A stretch of 64,000 bases of DNA from DASQZT01 sp963728965 (GTDB lineage: Bacteria > Acidobacteriota > Terriglobia > Bryobacterales > Bryobacteraceae), in the NCBI GenBank assembly GCA_963728965.1, contig CAVSMH010000012.1, positions 186,001-250,000 on the forward strand. The letters run 5' to 3'. The notes under the pieces are model-generated. The model was given only the letters and a program-made list of their open reading frames with translations, was not told the origin of the DNA and did no database searches. Made by a program: the position numbers and the translations under genes. Below are positions 1 through 9,364 of the stretch, in pieces (the stretch's first letter is position 1; each line of letters starts with the position of its first letter).

Positions 1-670
1 CCGGCGCAATCTCTTCCGCTTCCCGCCCGAGCCCGCGGGTGGAAACCGCGCCGGCCGCAAAATCGTAGCGGAAGCGTTCGATCACTTCCCGCTTCCGGTC
101 CATGAACCAGATCTCGTCGCACAGGAACAGGTGCAGGTCTTTGTGACCCTGGCGCGGCAGACTCCGGGCAATGGGCTCGAACTGGAACAGCAAGTCGTAG
201 CCGAAGGCGCCCACCAGGCCCAGGCGCGATTCCTCTTCGCCGCGGAACTCCTCGATCAGCGCCCGGAGGATGGAAAATGCCGAAGGCTGTTTGCTGCGCT
301 CTTCCTCCGGAAAAAGCTCGGCCAGGGGCCTCAGGCGTCCGCCGAGGCGGCCCTCTTCCAGGCGAAGCTCCTCCAAATGCGGATGCCCCTCCAGCACCGG
401 GTACAACAACTCGGCGATCTTCTGCCCGCGCGCGTTCAGCGGGCGGATCTCGATCCGTCGATCGTAGGAGACAATTTCGATCGGTGGCGCGGTAGCCGCG
501 ATATCCCAGCGCGAATACCTGCCGGGATACTCGTATCCCGAGGAGAGATAAATGCCGCGTTGACGGTCCAGCTTGTGTAACAGATGTTGCAGTCCTCTGC
601 GGTACGACGCCTTCGAAACCGTGCGTGTAACGTCAATGCCGTGCGGGGTCCGGTAGTGGTATTCGCCCAT
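1..670 (-). CDS. trpE: Anthranilate synthase, TrpE(G) type, N-terminal part (runs off the left edge)
   Basis: Minus-strand reading frame open from an ATG at 670 to the window edge, about 223 residues. The start MGEYHYRTPHGIDVTR followed by an LSSGYEYPGRYSRWD stretch and later EEERSKQPSAFSILRAL, GLVGAFGYDLLFQFEPI and LCDEIWFMDR segments resemble the N-terminus of the fused anthranilate synthases of rhizobia and related bacteria. The enzyme converts chorismate and glutamine to anthranilate, the first step of tryptophan synthesis. The catalytic chorismate-binding core and any glutamine amidotransferase domain lie outside the window, so the fusion is inferred. It starts 8 bp after the stop of the upstream hydrolase gene and is probably cotranscribed with it. 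Confidence 0.8.
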   Translation of the reverse strand, partial: MGEYHYRTPHGIDVTRTVSKASYRRGLQHLLHKLDRQRGIYLSSGYEYPGRYSRWDIAATAPPIEIVSYDRRIEIRPLNARGQKIAELLYPVLEGHPHLEELRLEEGRLGGRLRPLAELFPEEERSKQPSAFSILRALIEEFRGEEESRLGLVGAFGYDLLFQFEPIARSLPRQGHKDLHLFLCDEIWFMDRKREVIERFRYDFAAGAVSTRGLGREAEEIAP

Positions 671-678
671 AAGCCATG

Positions 679-1305
679 CTACAGCAGCGCTCGCAGCCGG
701 GTCAAAATCCCGGTCGCCAGGTCGGCCGCGCGTTTCAGGTCGTGGCCCGCGCCTTCCACGGGCAGCACATCCGTACGCGCGGGGATCAACGCCGCGGCCT
801 CGCGAATTTCCTGTACCGATCCAAAGCCATCCCTGGTGCCGTGTACGAACAATGCCGGAGTGCGCAATGCCGCGAAATGCGCCGTGCGCATCTGCTCGGG
901 CCGCTTCGGCGGGTGGAGCGGATACGAGAGCAGCAGCAGGGCATGGGCGAGCCCCGGCCGCTCGGCGGCAATCATCGACGACTGGCGGCCGCCATACGAA
1001 TGCCCCCCCGCAATCACCGGGCAGTTCGCCGTCCTGCGCAACGCTTCGAGCGTGGCAGCGATGCCCTCGCGGTCCCGGCCTGCCACCGCCGGTACCGGGG
1101 GACCCTTGCGGCCCTCCCGCCGGAATGCCAGGTCGTAACGCAGCACCAGGCACCCGTTCTCCGCGAATCCCTCGGCGAGCCGCACCAGCAGGGGAGCGTT
1201 CGCGTTCGAGCCGGCGCCGTGGGTCAGGGCGATGGCGAGCGTGCTTTCGCCCTCGGGCTCATGCAGGATGCCGCGCACTCCATCCGCGTGGAATTCCCTC
1301 TCCAT
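679..1305 (-). CDS. Alpha/beta hydrolase, KANL3/Tex30-like
   Basis: A 208-residue protein with an alpha/beta-hydrolase layout: oxyanion region LTHGAGSN near 28-34, nucleophile elbow GHSYGG at 101-106 (Ser103), acid in GTRDGFG (Asp159) and a late His in GAGHDLK (His188). These fit a Ser-Asp-His triad of a small cytosolic esterase-like enzyme; the substrate is unknown. Length suits the small KANL3/Tex30-type hydrolases. It follows the SDR gene by a few bases on the same strand and precedes trpE(G), so the three look like one transcript. Confidence 0.75.
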   Translation of the reverse strand: MEREFHADGVRGILHEPEGESTLAIALTHGAGSNANAPLLVRLAEGFAENGCLVLRYDLAFRREGRKGPPVPAVAGRDREGIAATLEALRRTANCPVIAGGHSYGGRQSSMIAAERPGLAHALLLLSYPLHPPKRPEQMRTAHFAALRTPALFVHGTRDGFGSVQEIREAAALIPARTDVLPVEGAGHDLKRAADLATGILTRLRALL

Positions 1306-1309
1306 GGCT

Positions 1310-2083
1310 CTACGTCGTCGAATTCAGCCGCCGGGTCATGGCCGCCAGGAGGGCTCGGGGCGCCAGCCGGGCGCTCCAGATCATGCCCCGGTTGCGCGCA
1401 CCGGCGATGCGCTCCGCCTTTCCGGCCATCATCGCCCGATAGCCTTCGCGAGCCACTTCCGCCGCACTCATGGTCGGCCCGCGGAACAGGCCGCTCTTCG
1501 AGATCCCGGCCACGCGGTCGAATTCGGTTCGCGTGGGACCGGGACACACTACGGTTACCGTCACCCCGGTACCTTTCACCTCATTCGCCAGCGCCTCGGA
1601 AAACGACAGGACGAACGCTTTGGTGGCGTAGTAGACCGCCATAAAAGGTCCGGGGACGAACCCGGCGGTCGATCCCACGTTCAGAATCCGGCCCTGCCGG
1701 CGCCGGATCATCTCGGGCAAATAGAGCTTGGTCAGGTGCGCGAGCGCAGTCACGTTCACCTGGATCATGCGCGCTTCGGCGCTCCAGTCCGTCTGCGCGT
1801 AGGGCCCTTGCACGCCGAATCCCGCGTTATTGATTAGAATGTCGATATCGGTGCCGCGGGTTTCTGCGAAGATCGCTGGCGGCGCGCCCGGATCGGCCAG
1901 GTCCGCCGACAACACTCGCGCGGCAATCCCGTGGGCCCGTGCCAAACGGGCGGCAAGCTCTTCCAGCCGGGCGGTGCCGCGCGCCAGGAGAATCAGGTCA
2001 TACCCCCCGGCAGCGCACATCTTGGCCAGTTCTGCCCCGATCCCGCTTGAAGCTCCCGTGATCAGGGCAGTCCCTTTGGGCAT
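1310..2083 (-). CDS. Short-chain dehydrogenase/reductase (SDR)
   Basis: A 257-residue classical SDR. The NAD(P)-binding GASSGIG is at 10-16, NNAG at 85-88, the catalytic Ser at about 138 and the YxxxK pair at Tyr151/Lys155. The arginine after the second strand (LLARG) suggests NADP preference. It resembles the broad DltE-like group of oxidoreductases whose substrates are mostly unassigned. It lies between a small coiled-coil gene and a hydrolase on the same strand with only a few bases between them. Confidence 0.85.
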   Translation of the reverse strand: MPKGTALITGASSGIGAELAKMCAAGGYDLILLARGTARLEELAARLARAHGIAARVLSADLADPGAPPAIFAETRGTDIDILINNAGFGVQGPYAQTDWSAEARMIQVNVTALAHLTKLYLPEMIRRRQGRILNVGSTAGFVPGPFMAVYYATKAFVLSFSEALANEVKGTGVTVTVVCPGPTRTEFDRVAGISKSGLFRGPTMSAAEVAREGYRAMMAGKAERIAGARNRGMIWSARLAPRALLAAMTRRLNSTT

Positions 2084-2085
2084 CC

Positions 2086-2334
2086 CTATTCCTTTTTCTT
2101 CAGAAGTTGATCATTGTCCTGGATGAAGCGTTTGATCTCATCGCCCATCCCCAGGAGTTTGTCCCACTGTTCGCGATAGAGGGTGACGGGAAACCGCCCC
2201 AGCCCATAAACGGAAAGCGCCCCCTTCTCACTCACTCGCAGCGACAGTTGCCCGCGTGCGGCCGGTCTCTTCAACTGCTCGTTTTCGGCGCGCAGGCGCT
2301 CGATTTCAGCTTTCATTTCCTCTTCGGTAGGCAT
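2086..2334 (-). CDS. Small coiled-coil protein, function unknown
   Basis: An 82-residue acidic/lysine-rich protein. Residues 1-24 (EEEMKAEIERLRAENEQLK) form a clear heptad coiled coil. The middle part reads like a short beta-rich segment (LSLRVSEKGALSVYGLGRFPV) and the end is again helical and charged. I do not recognise a family with a known role. The stop falls 2 bp before the SDR start, so translation is probably coupled. Confidence 0.6.
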   Translation of the reverse strand: MPTEEEMKAEIERLRAENEQLKRPAARGQLSLRVSEKGALSVYGLGRFPVTLYREQWDKLLGMGDEIKRFIQDNDQLLKKKE

Positions 2335-2458
2335 ATCTTCAGTTCATGATACGCTGAAACTCCGCTTCTGTACGGCAGAATGCGGCCAATTGCCGCCGCC
2401 CCGGAGGAGTCATCCCGGCGATGGCGGCCTGGAGGTTCCGAAGTTTAACTTGCCTGCC

Positions 2459-3085
2459 ATGTCCGGCTTCGACGCCATCCTCTTCGACTTCGACGGTGTC
2501 CTCATCGACAGCGAACCCATGCACTGCGCGTGCTGGGCGGAGGCGATCGCTCCGCTCGGCGTGACCCTCGAATGGGACTGGTATCGCGACCACTGCATCG
2601 GAATCGACGACCGCGAGATGCTCCGCATGATGGCCTCGCGTTCGGACCCGCCGTGCGACTGGCAGGCGTTGTGGGACCGCTACCCGGCCAAGAAAGCACT
2701 GTTTCAGGAGCGCATGGCCCGGAAACCGCCATTCCCCGAGGGCATCTCCGCCATGCTTTCACGCCTTCACCCGCGGTACAAACTCGCCGTGGTCACTTCG
2801 AGCGGCCGCAGCGAGGTCGAACCTCTGCTGGCGGCCGGCGGAATCGCGGGCTTCTTCCATACCCTGGTCTGTGCCCGCGATGCTGCCCGTCATAAGCCGG
2901 CTCCGGATCCCTACCTGCTGGCCGCCAGCCGCCTCGGCGCGCAGTTGCCGCTCGTCGTGGAAGACTCCCAGGCCGGCATCGCCAGCGGACGTGCCGCCGG
3001 ATTCGAGGTGCTCGCTGTCAAACACCCCACCGAGGTGGCGGAACTGCTCTTCGGCCGGCTCTCAAGCTGCCTTGGAGCGCGTTGA
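2459..3085 (+). CDS. HAD-superfamily hydrolase (beta-phosphoglucomutase-like)
   Basis: A 208-residue HAD phosphatase. Motif I is FDFDGVLIDSEP (Asp10 nucleophile, Asp12), motif II is VVTSSGRSE, a Lys follows in ARHKPAPDPY, and motif IV is VVEDSQAGI. The inserted helical cap between motifs I and II places it in subfamily I, near phosphoglycolate phosphatase and beta-phosphoglucomutase. I chose the ATG at 2459 rather than the upstream ATG at 2390 because family members begin a few residues before the DxDG motif. Its last 24 bases overlap, tail to tail, the converging gene on the minus strand. Confidence 0.82.
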   Translation: MSGFDAILFDFDGVLIDSEPMHCACWAEAIAPLGVTLEWDWYRDHCIGIDDREMLRMMASRSDPPCDWQALWDRYPAKKALFQERMARKPPFPEGISAMLSRLHPRYKLAVVTSSGRSEVEPLLAAGGIAGFFHTLVCARDAARHKPAPDPYLLAASRLGAQLPLVVEDSQAGIASGRAAGFEVLAVKHPTEVAELLFGRLSSCLGAR

Positions 3086-3478
3086 TTTCCGTCGCGCGGC
3101 GGCCGTCTTCGCCTGCCGCGAAAGCGCGCTGTGCGAGGCCGCGCCGCGACCCTCGCGCTTCAGGGCCCGGCTGGTGGCCTTCGAACGTTTGGCCGACGTT
3201 TTGCGTTTGGTCCCGCTCTGCCCTTTCTTGACGTCCCTCTCGGCCTTTTTCCGCGTACTTTCCGAGGCCCGGCCTTTCTTGGGCGGAGCGAGTTTCACGC
3301 CCTCGCGGCGCGCTTTCGAAAGCCCTATGGCGATAGCTTGTTTGGTCGATCGCGCGCCGTGCTTTCCCTGGCGGATGTGCTCCATCTCCTCGCGCACGAA
3401 CTCGCCGGCCTGGGTGCTGGGCGCTTTTCCTTCGCGGGCATCCCGGCGCGCTCTTTCGATGGTTTTCTTTTCAGGCAT
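3062..3478 (-). CDS. Lys/Arg-rich DUF6496-like protein
   Basis: A 138-residue, very basic protein. The N-terminal 60 residues (EFVREEMEHIRQGKHGARS followed by KQAIAIGLSKARREGV) resemble the DUF6496 domain of unknown function found in many soil bacteria. The C-terminal half is a low-complexity Lys/Ala/Arg/Ser tail like those of histone H1-like proteins, so nucleic-acid binding is plausible but only inferred. It converges with the HAD hydrolase gene and overlaps its 3' end. Confidence 0.6.
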   Translation of the reverse strand: MPEKKTIERARRDAREGKAPSTQAGEFVREEMEHIRQGKHGARSTKQAIAIGLSKARREGVKLAPPKKGRASESTRKKAERDVKKGQSGTKRKTSAKRSKATSRALKREGRGAASHSALSRQAKTAAARRKSTRSKAA

Positions 3479-3629
3479 GACGATTAAGGCGGTTGCAATC
3501 GGCAGACCACCGTGACGAAATGCCCAGTCATCGCTGAATCGAAACGCTGAATGGAAACCATACTGGCGGCGCGTCGGCCAACACGGGTGTTTTCGAATCG
3601 CTTTCGCGGACGTTGTAATCTGATACTAA

Positions 3630-5513
3630 ATGAGCCCGCCTAAGCCGAAGGGGAAAACGTCCGACCATCTGCGCACCGCCTTGCCGCTGTTGAAAGAGCT
3701 GGTCCGGCCGCGGCGCAAACTGCTCGCCCTTGGCTTCGGGCTGATGCTCATTAACCGCGGCGCCGGCCTGGTTCTTCCCGGCTCCACCAAGTTTCTGGTA
3801 GACAACATCATCATGAAGCACCAGGAGGCCATGCTGTTGCCCCTGGTTTCGGCGGTGTTGCTGGCCACCCTGATTCAGGGCGCCACCTCGTTCACCCTCA
3901 CCCAGCTTTTGTCCAAAGAGGCCCAGCGCCTGATTGCCGAGCTGCGCCGCCGCGTTCAGGAACACGTGGGCCGCCTGCCGGTGGCCTACTATGACGCCAA
4001 CAAGAGCGGCGTGCTGGTTTCGCGCATCATGAGCGACGTGGAGGGCGTGCGCAACCTGGTCGGCACCGGCTTAGTGGAATTCGTCGGCGGCATTTTGACG
4101 GCTTTGTTCGCCATCATCTTCCTGCTGAAGATCAGCGCCCTGCTCACCGGCATCGCGCTGTTTTTCATTTCGGTATTCAGCCTGGTGCTCCGCAAAGCCT
4201 TCGGCCATGTCCGCCCGATCTTCCGGGAGCGGGGCAAAATCAACGCCGAAGTTACCGGCCGGCTCACCGAATCGCTGGGCGGCGTGCGCGTGGTCAAGGG
4301 CTATCACGCCGAGGCCCAGGAAGCGGACGTCTTTGCAGGGGGCGTCGGACGCCTGCTCAATAACGTGCTGAAGAGCCTCACGGCGATCTCGCTCATGAGC
4401 CTCTCGGCGACCGTGCTGATGGGCATCGTGGGCGGAACCGTGATGTACGTGGGCGCCCGCCAGATTATGGCGGGAACTCTGACCCTGGGCGGCTTCATGA
4501 CCTTCACCGCGTTTCTGGCCTTCCTGGTTGCCCCCATGTTCCAGGTGGTGGGCATCGGCACCCAACTCACCGAGGCGCTGGCCGGTCTCGACCGCACCCA
4601 GGAGGTGCTGGGCGAGAAACCCGAAGACGAGGATCCGCGCCGCAAAGCCGCCATCCCGGCCATCCAGGGCTTCGTTACTTTCGATCACGTGGATTTTGCC
4701 TACGATCCCGGCAAACCGGTCTTGCGCGACGTGAGCTTCGTTTCGCAACCAGGCGCCGTCACTGCGCTGGTGGGGCCGTCGGGCTCGGGCAAATCGACCA
4801 TCATCAGCCTGATCGCCGCGTTTCACGAGCCTTCGGGCGGCATCGTGTGCGTGGACGGGCTGGACTTGTCCACCGTCCGGCTCGACACGTACCGCACCCA
4901 GCTCGGTGTGGTCTTGCAGGACACCTTTCTGTTCGACGGCACGATCCGCGAGAATGTCGCCTTCGCCCGCCCGGGTGCCTCCGAGGACGACGTTCTGGCC
5001 GCCTGCCGGATCGCCCGCGTGGATGAGTTCGGCGAGAAATTCGATAAGCGCTACGACACCATCGTGGGCGAGCGCGGCGTGAAACTCTCCGGCGGGCAGC
5101 GCCAGCGCGTCTCGATCGCGCGGGCCATCCTGGCCGACCCGCGCATCCTGATTCTGGATGAGGCCACCTCCAGCCTCGACTCCGAATCCGAGGCTGCCAT
5201 CCAGGAAGGGCTGGCCTACTTGATGAAGGGTCGCACGACCTTTGTGATTGCGCACCGTCTTTCCACCATTCGCCGCGCGGACCAGATCCTGGTGGTGGAA
5301 GACGGCCGCATCGTGGAGCGCGGCACGCACGAAACGCTCTACGACCTGCGGGGCCGCTACTACGACCTCTACACCCGCCAGCACGGCATCGACGCCAACC
5401 TCTTTCTGGCTCCCGGCGAGGGTGACACCGTGCCCGAAGCGGAGGCCCGGCCCAGGCTCGCGGGCGCCGCGCCGCCCACCGCGGCCTCTCTGTTGCGCGG
5501 CGGCATCGCCTGA
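3630..5513 (+). CDS. ABC exporter, fused membrane and ATPase domains (MsbA-like)
   Basis: A 627-residue half-transporter. An N-terminal six-helix exporter domain spans about residues 25-320. The ATPase follows with Walker A GPSGSGKS near 381, signature LSGGQRQR near 486, Walker B ILILDEATSS near 506 and the switch His in AHRLS near 541. Such proteins work as homodimers flipping lipids, lipid A cores or hydrophobic compounds across the inner membrane; MsbA is the closest well-known relative, but the substrate cannot be read from sequence. It ends just before pheS. The C-terminal 30 residues are an Ala/Pro-rich extension. Confidence 0.88.
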   Translation: MSPPKPKGKTSDHLRTALPLLKELVRPRRKLLALGFGLMLINRGAGLVLPGSTKFLVDNIIMKHQEAMLLPLVSAVLLATLIQGATSFTLTQLLSKEAQRLIAELRRRVQEHVGRLPVAYYDANKSGVLVSRIMSDVEGVRNLVGTGLVEFVGGILTALFAIIFLLKISALLTGIALFFISVFSLVLRKAFGHVRPIFRERGKINAEVTGRLTESLGGVRVVKGYHAEAQEADVFAGGVGRLLNNVLKSLTAISLMSLSATVLMGIVGGTVMYVGARQIMAGTLTLGGFMTFTAFLAFLVAPMFQVVGIGTQLTEALAGLDRTQEVLGEKPEDEDPRRKAAIPAIQGFVTFDHVDFAYDPGKPVLRDVSFVSQPGAVTALVGPSGSGKSTIISLIAAFHEPSGGIVCVDGLDLSTVRLDTYRTQLGVVLQDTFLFDGTIRENVAFARPGASEDDVLAACRIARVDEFGEKFDKRYDTIVGERGVKLSGGQRQRVSIARAILADPRILILDEATSSLDSESEAAIQEGLAYLMKGRTTFVIAHRLSTIRRADQILVVEDGRIVERGTHETLYDLRGRYYDLYTRQHGIDANLFLAPGEGDTVPEAEARPRLAGAAPPTAASLLRGGIA

Positions 5514-5535
5514 GTCCCGGCGCTTCGCTTTCACG

Positions 5536-5567
5536 TTGGACGCGTGCTTCGCCCTGCCTGCTAAAAT
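5536..5567 (+). promoter_or_regulatory. Possible promoter of pheST
   Basis: TTGGAC at 5536-5541 and an extended -10-like TGCTAAAAT at 5559-5567 lie 17 bp before the pheS ATG. The 20-bp spacer is longer than ideal, though an extended -10 tolerates that. This is pattern matching only. Confidence 0.25.
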
Positions 5568-5583
5568 ATGAGATTCCATCCTC

Positions 5584-6606
5584 ATGCTCGAAGCATCCAT
5601 ACAGGAATTCGAGTCTCGCTCGCTCGCGCGCATCCAGTCGGCCAGCTCCGCTGATGAGCTCGAGGCGGCCCGCGTGGAAGCCCTGGGGCGCAAAGCGGGA
5701 CTCTCCCGGTTCAGCCGCGAGATGGGCAAGCTCGCCCCCGAACAACGCGCCCCAATCGGCAAGCGTATCAACGAGGCCCGCCAGAAGCTCGAAGCCGCGC
5801 TGGAGGGCAAGACCCGCCAGTTCGCCGAGGCCGCACTGCGCAGCCGCCTCGAGGCTGAATGGATCGATCTCACCCTGCCCGCGCCCGGCCCGCCCCGCGG
5901 GCACCTGCACCCCATCACGCGCATCCAGCGGGAACTCGAAGAGCTTTTCGCTTCGCTCGGCTTCGCCGTGCTCGATGGCCCCGAGGTCGAAAACGAATAT
6001 CATAATTTCGACGCCCTCAACATCCCGCGCGACCACCCGGCCCGCGATATGCAGGACACCTTCTGGCTGGATGACGGCAATCTGCTGCGCACTCACACTT
6101 CGCCGGTGCAGGTGCGCGGCATGGAGCGCTTCGGGCCGCCGCTGCGGATGATTGCCCCCGGCCGCGCCTTCCGCAACGAAAGCGTGGATGCCTCGCACGA
6201 GCACACGTTCTATCAGCTCGAAGGCATGATGGTGGACCGCGATGTGTCGGTCGCGCACCTCCTGTACTTCATGAGAACCCTGCTGGCCGCAATCTTCCAG
6301 CGGGAAGTGACGGTGCGCCTGCGTCCCGGCTATTTTCCGTTCGTCGAGCCGGGCTTCGAGCTCGATATTCAATGCCTGATCTGCGGCGGCCCGGGCTGCC
6401 CGGTCTGTAAGCAAAGCGGCTGGGTGGAACTGCTGCCCTGCGGCCTGGTGAACCCCAACGTGCTGCGCCTGAGCGGCATCGATCCCGAACAGTGGAACGG
6501 CTTCGCGTTCGGCCTCGGCCTCACCCGCCTGGTCATGATGCGCTACGCGATCGACGATATCCGCCACCTGCAAGGCGGCGATCTCAGATTTCTGGAGCAG
6601 TTTTAG
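5584..6606 (+). CDS. pheS: Phenylalanine-tRNA ligase alpha subunit
   Basis: A 340-residue protein of normal PheS length. It has an N-terminal coiled coil (about 1-90), then the class II aminoacyl-tRNA synthetase catalytic domain with motif 1 around HPITRIQRELEELFASLGF, motif 2 (RMIAPGRAFRNESVDASHEH) and motif 3 (GFAFGLGLTRLVMMRY) near the C-terminus. It charges tRNA-Phe as an alpha2-beta2 complex with PheT, whose gene starts two bases after this stop codon. The Cys-rich CLICGGPGCPVCKQSG loop near 262-277 is a normal part of many bacterial PheS proteins. Confidence 0.97.
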   Translation: MLEASIQEFESRSLARIQSASSADELEAARVEALGRKAGLSRFSREMGKLAPEQRAPIGKRINEARQKLEAALEGKTRQFAEAALRSRLEAEWIDLTLPAPGPPRGHLHPITRIQRELEELFASLGFAVLDGPEVENEYHNFDALNIPRDHPARDMQDTFWLDDGNLLRTHTSPVQVRGMERFGPPLRMIAPGRAFRNESVDASHEHTFYQLEGMMVDRDVSVAHLLYFMRTLLAAIFQREVTVRLRPGYFPFVEPGFELDIQCLICGGPGCPVCKQSGWVELLPCGLVNPNVLRLSGIDPEQWNGFAFGLGLTRLVMMRYAIDDIRHLQGGDLRFLEQF

Positions 6607-6608
6607 CC

Positions 6609-8918
6609 TTGAAATTCTCCTACAACTGGCTTCGCGAACTGGTCGAGGGCCTCGACTACGCACCCGGCCCGCTCGAGAAGCTCATCACCATGAAGACCGC
6701 CGAATGCGAAGGCATCGAGGCCTCGGGCGCGCTGCTCGAGCGGGCCTGCGCGGCGCGCGTCGAATCGGTCGAGCCGATTCCCGGGAGCCACAATGGGAAG
6801 GCCGTCGTCGATGCCGGCCGCTATGGCGTTCGGACGGTGGTCTGCGGCGCGCCCAACTGCCGCCCCGGCCTGATCACCGCCTACGTGCCCGTCGGCCGGA
6901 AGACGATCCAGGGGATCGAGAGCGACGGCATGCTCGCCAGCCCCGCCGAGCTGGGCATCAATCGCGATCATGCGGGCATTATCGAGCTCGACTCGCAGGT
7001 CGGCGCGCCGCTCCCCGGCTGCCTCTCCGATAGTGTCATCGATATCGACAACAAGTCCATTACCCACCGCCCCGACCTGTGGGGCCACCTCGGCATGGCC
7101 CGCGAAATCGCCGCGATTCTGGGCCACCGCCTGATGGACCCCGTCCGGCCCGGGCTTCTGCCGTCCGGCCCTGCGGCGATCCGCGTCCACATCGAAGACC
7201 TGGATCTCTGCCCGCGGTACAGCGCGCTGGTCTTCGAAAACGTCGCCGTCCGTCCTTCTCCCTTGTGGCTGCAATGCCGCCTTACCGCCATCGGCCTGAA
7301 CCCGATCAACCATGTCGTCGACATGACGAACTATGTGATGGCCGAGATCGCCCAGCCGATGCATGCCTTCGATGCCGACCTCATCCGCGGCGGCACCATC
7401 TTTATCCGGCCGGCGCAGCCCGGTGAGCGTTTCCGCGCCCTCAACAACGAGGAGTACACCCTCGGGCCCGCCAACCTCGTGATCGCCGATGCCGCGGGCG
7501 CCATCGCGCTGGCTGGGGTCATCGGCGGAGCGGACACCGCCATCAGCGAAAAAACCACCCGCGTCGTCCTCGAAAGCGCCAACTTCCAGGCCGCCTCCGT
7601 CCGCAAGACCTCCACTGCCATCAAGCTGCGCACCGACGCCTCGATGCGTTTCGAAAAGGCGCAGGACCCCGTCAATACCGTGCGCGGCATCGCCCGCGCC
7701 ATCGCATTGCTGGAGGAGATCTCGCCCGGCATCCGCATTTCCGGCGGCCTGGCCGACGAGAAGCGGGCAATCGCCGTGCCCCCCCCCATCGAACTCCCGC
7801 TGGACTGGCTCGACCGCAAGCTCGGCCGCTCCGTCGAGCCGGCCGAAGTGCGGCAGATCCTGGAGCGGCTCGGATTCGCCGTGGCCCAACCTCGGCCCGC
7901 CGTCTTCTCCGTCACTCCTCCTTCCTGGCGAGCCACCAAAGACATTGCCGTGAAGGACGACCTGGTGGAAGAAGTGGGCCGCATGGTCGGCTACGACTCC
8001 ATCACCCCGCGCGCTCCACTCGTTCCGTCCACCGTGCCTCCCGCCAACGCCGAGCGGAAATTCCAGCACCAGGCGCGCAATCTCTTTGTGGATCTCGGCT
8101 TCACCGAGGTCTACAACTATTCGTTCATCAGCGAAGATGCCGCGCGCGCCTTCGGCTTCGACCCCGCCGCGCTCGTGCGCGTGGCCAACCCGATTGCGTC
8201 CGACCAGGCCTTGATGCGCCCCTCGCTGCTGCCCGGCATCTGGAAGAACGTGGCCGAAAACAGCAAGCATCGGGATCGCTTCCGCCTCTTCGAACTCGGG
8301 CTCGAAATCCATAAGACGGCCTCCGGCCTGCCGGTCGAGATCGCCCACCTGGCCGCCGCGGTGTACGATCGCCATGGCGATGGGGCGGCCTCCCTGTTCG
8401 CCCTGAAGCACGCCGCGGAATGCTTCATGCCCGGGGCGCAGGTGTGCCCGGGAGAGGCGCGCCCCTTCGAGCACCCCGCCCGCGCCGCGGCCATTCTCTG
8501 GAAGGACGAGCCCGTCGGACGCCTCTTCGAGCTGCATCCCAACCTCGTCGAAACCGGCCGCGCCGCGATCCTCGACCTCGATTTGCAGGCGGTCCGGAAA
8601 CTCGGCGCGGGCGAGGTTCGCTACACGCCCATCCGCCGGTATCCTTCGAGCGGCTTCGATCTGTCCGTCATCGCCGGATTGCGCGAGCACGCCGCGCGCC
8701 TCGCCGCCGGCATCCGTTCCTTCGCGGGTCCGCTGGTCGAATCGGTCGAGTTCCTGCGGCAATACTCCGGGCCCCCGCTCGAAGCGGGCCGGAAGAGCGT
8801 TTCGTTCCGCGTCACGGCCGGCTCTCCCGAGCGCACGCTCTCCTCCGAAGAAGTCAGCGAGATCCGCGCCCGCATCATCGATGGCATGCGCGGTCTCGGC
8901 TACGAACTGCGCGTGTGA
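6609..8918 (+). CDS. pheT: Phenylalanine-tRNA ligase beta subunit
   Basis: 769 residues read from a TTG at 6609, which gives the canonical KFSYNWLRELVEG start; upstream in-frame ATGs lie within pheS. The order is N-terminal region, EMAP-like tRNA-binding fold (about 40-150), B3/B4 editing domain with NPINHVVDMTNYVM, B5 domain, a catalytic-like core with EEVGRMVGYDSI, and the C-terminal FDX anticodon-binding domain (about 675-769). It completes the phenylalanyl-tRNA synthetase. Its last bases overlap the GTG start of the HNH gene, so the three genes appear to be one transcript. Confidence 0.96.
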   Translation: MKFSYNWLRELVEGLDYAPGPLEKLITMKTAECEGIEASGALLERACAARVESVEPIPGSHNGKAVVDAGRYGVRTVVCGAPNCRPGLITAYVPVGRKTIQGIESDGMLASPAELGINRDHAGIIELDSQVGAPLPGCLSDSVIDIDNKSITHRPDLWGHLGMAREIAAILGHRLMDPVRPGLLPSGPAAIRVHIEDLDLCPRYSALVFENVAVRPSPLWLQCRLTAIGLNPINHVVDMTNYVMAEIAQPMHAFDADLIRGGTIFIRPAQPGERFRALNNEEYTLGPANLVIADAAGAIALAGVIGGADTAISEKTTRVVLESANFQAASVRKTSTAIKLRTDASMRFEKAQDPVNTVRGIARAIALLEEISPGIRISGGLADEKRAIAVPPPIELPLDWLDRKLGRSVEPAEVRQILERLGFAVAQPRPAVFSVTPPSWRATKDIAVKDDLVEEVGRMVGYDSITPRAPLVPSTVPPANAERKFQHQARNLFVDLGFTEVYNYSFISEDAARAFGFDPAALVRVANPIASDQALMRPSLLPGIWKNVAENSKHRDRFRLFELGLEIHKTASGLPVEIAHLAAAVYDRHGDGAASLFALKHAAECFMPGAQVCPGEARPFEHPARAAAILWKDEPVGRLFELHPNLVETGRAAILDLDLQAVRKLGAGEVRYTPIRRYPSSGFDLSVIAGLREHAARLAAGIRSFAGPLVESVEFLRQYSGPPLEAGRKSVSFRVTAGSPERTLSSEEVSEIRARIIDGMRGLGYELRV

Positions 8919-9349
8919 GCACGCGGCGCGTCCAGCCCGGCGGATGGGTCCGGCGGCGCCGGGGACCGTGCCGCCGCTGCGGCGCGCCCGTGCCCGTGGG
9001 CCGCTTCACGTTCTGCGGTCCGGCCTGCGTGCACCAGTGGAAGCTGCGCACCGACGCCGGCTATCTTCGCGATCAGGTGTTCGCGCGCGACCGCGGCGTC
9101 TGCGCCCGGTGCGGTCTCGACACCGAAGCCTTGCGCAAGATCAAGCGCAAGCTCGATTTCGCCGCACGCCGGCAATTCGAGAAGGAATGGGGCCGCCAGC
9201 GCACTCTCTGGGACGCCGACCACATCCTGCCCGTGGCCGAAGGCGGCGGCGAATGCGATCTCGACAACATTCGCACCCTGTGCCTGAAATGTCATCGCGC
9301 CGCCACCGCCGCACTGCGCGAGCGCATGCGCCTCTCCCGTGGTCGCTGA
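8915..9349 (+). CDS. HNH endonuclease with zinc ribbon
   Basis: 144 residues from a GTG at 8915 whose bases overlap the pheT stop (GTGTGA). An N-terminal zinc-ribbon-like part has CRRCG and CGPAC; a second Cys pair, CARCG, precedes the HNH core DADHILPVAEGGG...CDLDNIRTLCLKCH, which has the Asp-His and Asn/His residues and the CxxC expected for a metal-dependent HNH nuclease. Its placement behind pheT suggests a housekeeping or stand-alone role rather than restriction, but no substrate can be assigned. Confidence 0.8.
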   Translation: MSTRRVQPGGWVRRRRGPCRRCGAPVPVGRFTFCGPACVHQWKLRTDAGYLRDQVFARDRGVCARCGLDTEALRKIKRKLDFAARRQFEKEWGRQRTLWDADHILPVAEGGGECDLDNIRTLCLKCHRAATAALRERMRLSRGR

Positions 9350-9364
9350 AACCGGCGGGGCGCG

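Noticed and set aside
4071..8762. Long minus-strand frames opposite the ABC exporter and pheT (600-700 residues)
   Set aside because: Shadows of GC-rich coding on the other strand; the plus-strand proteins match known families throughout.
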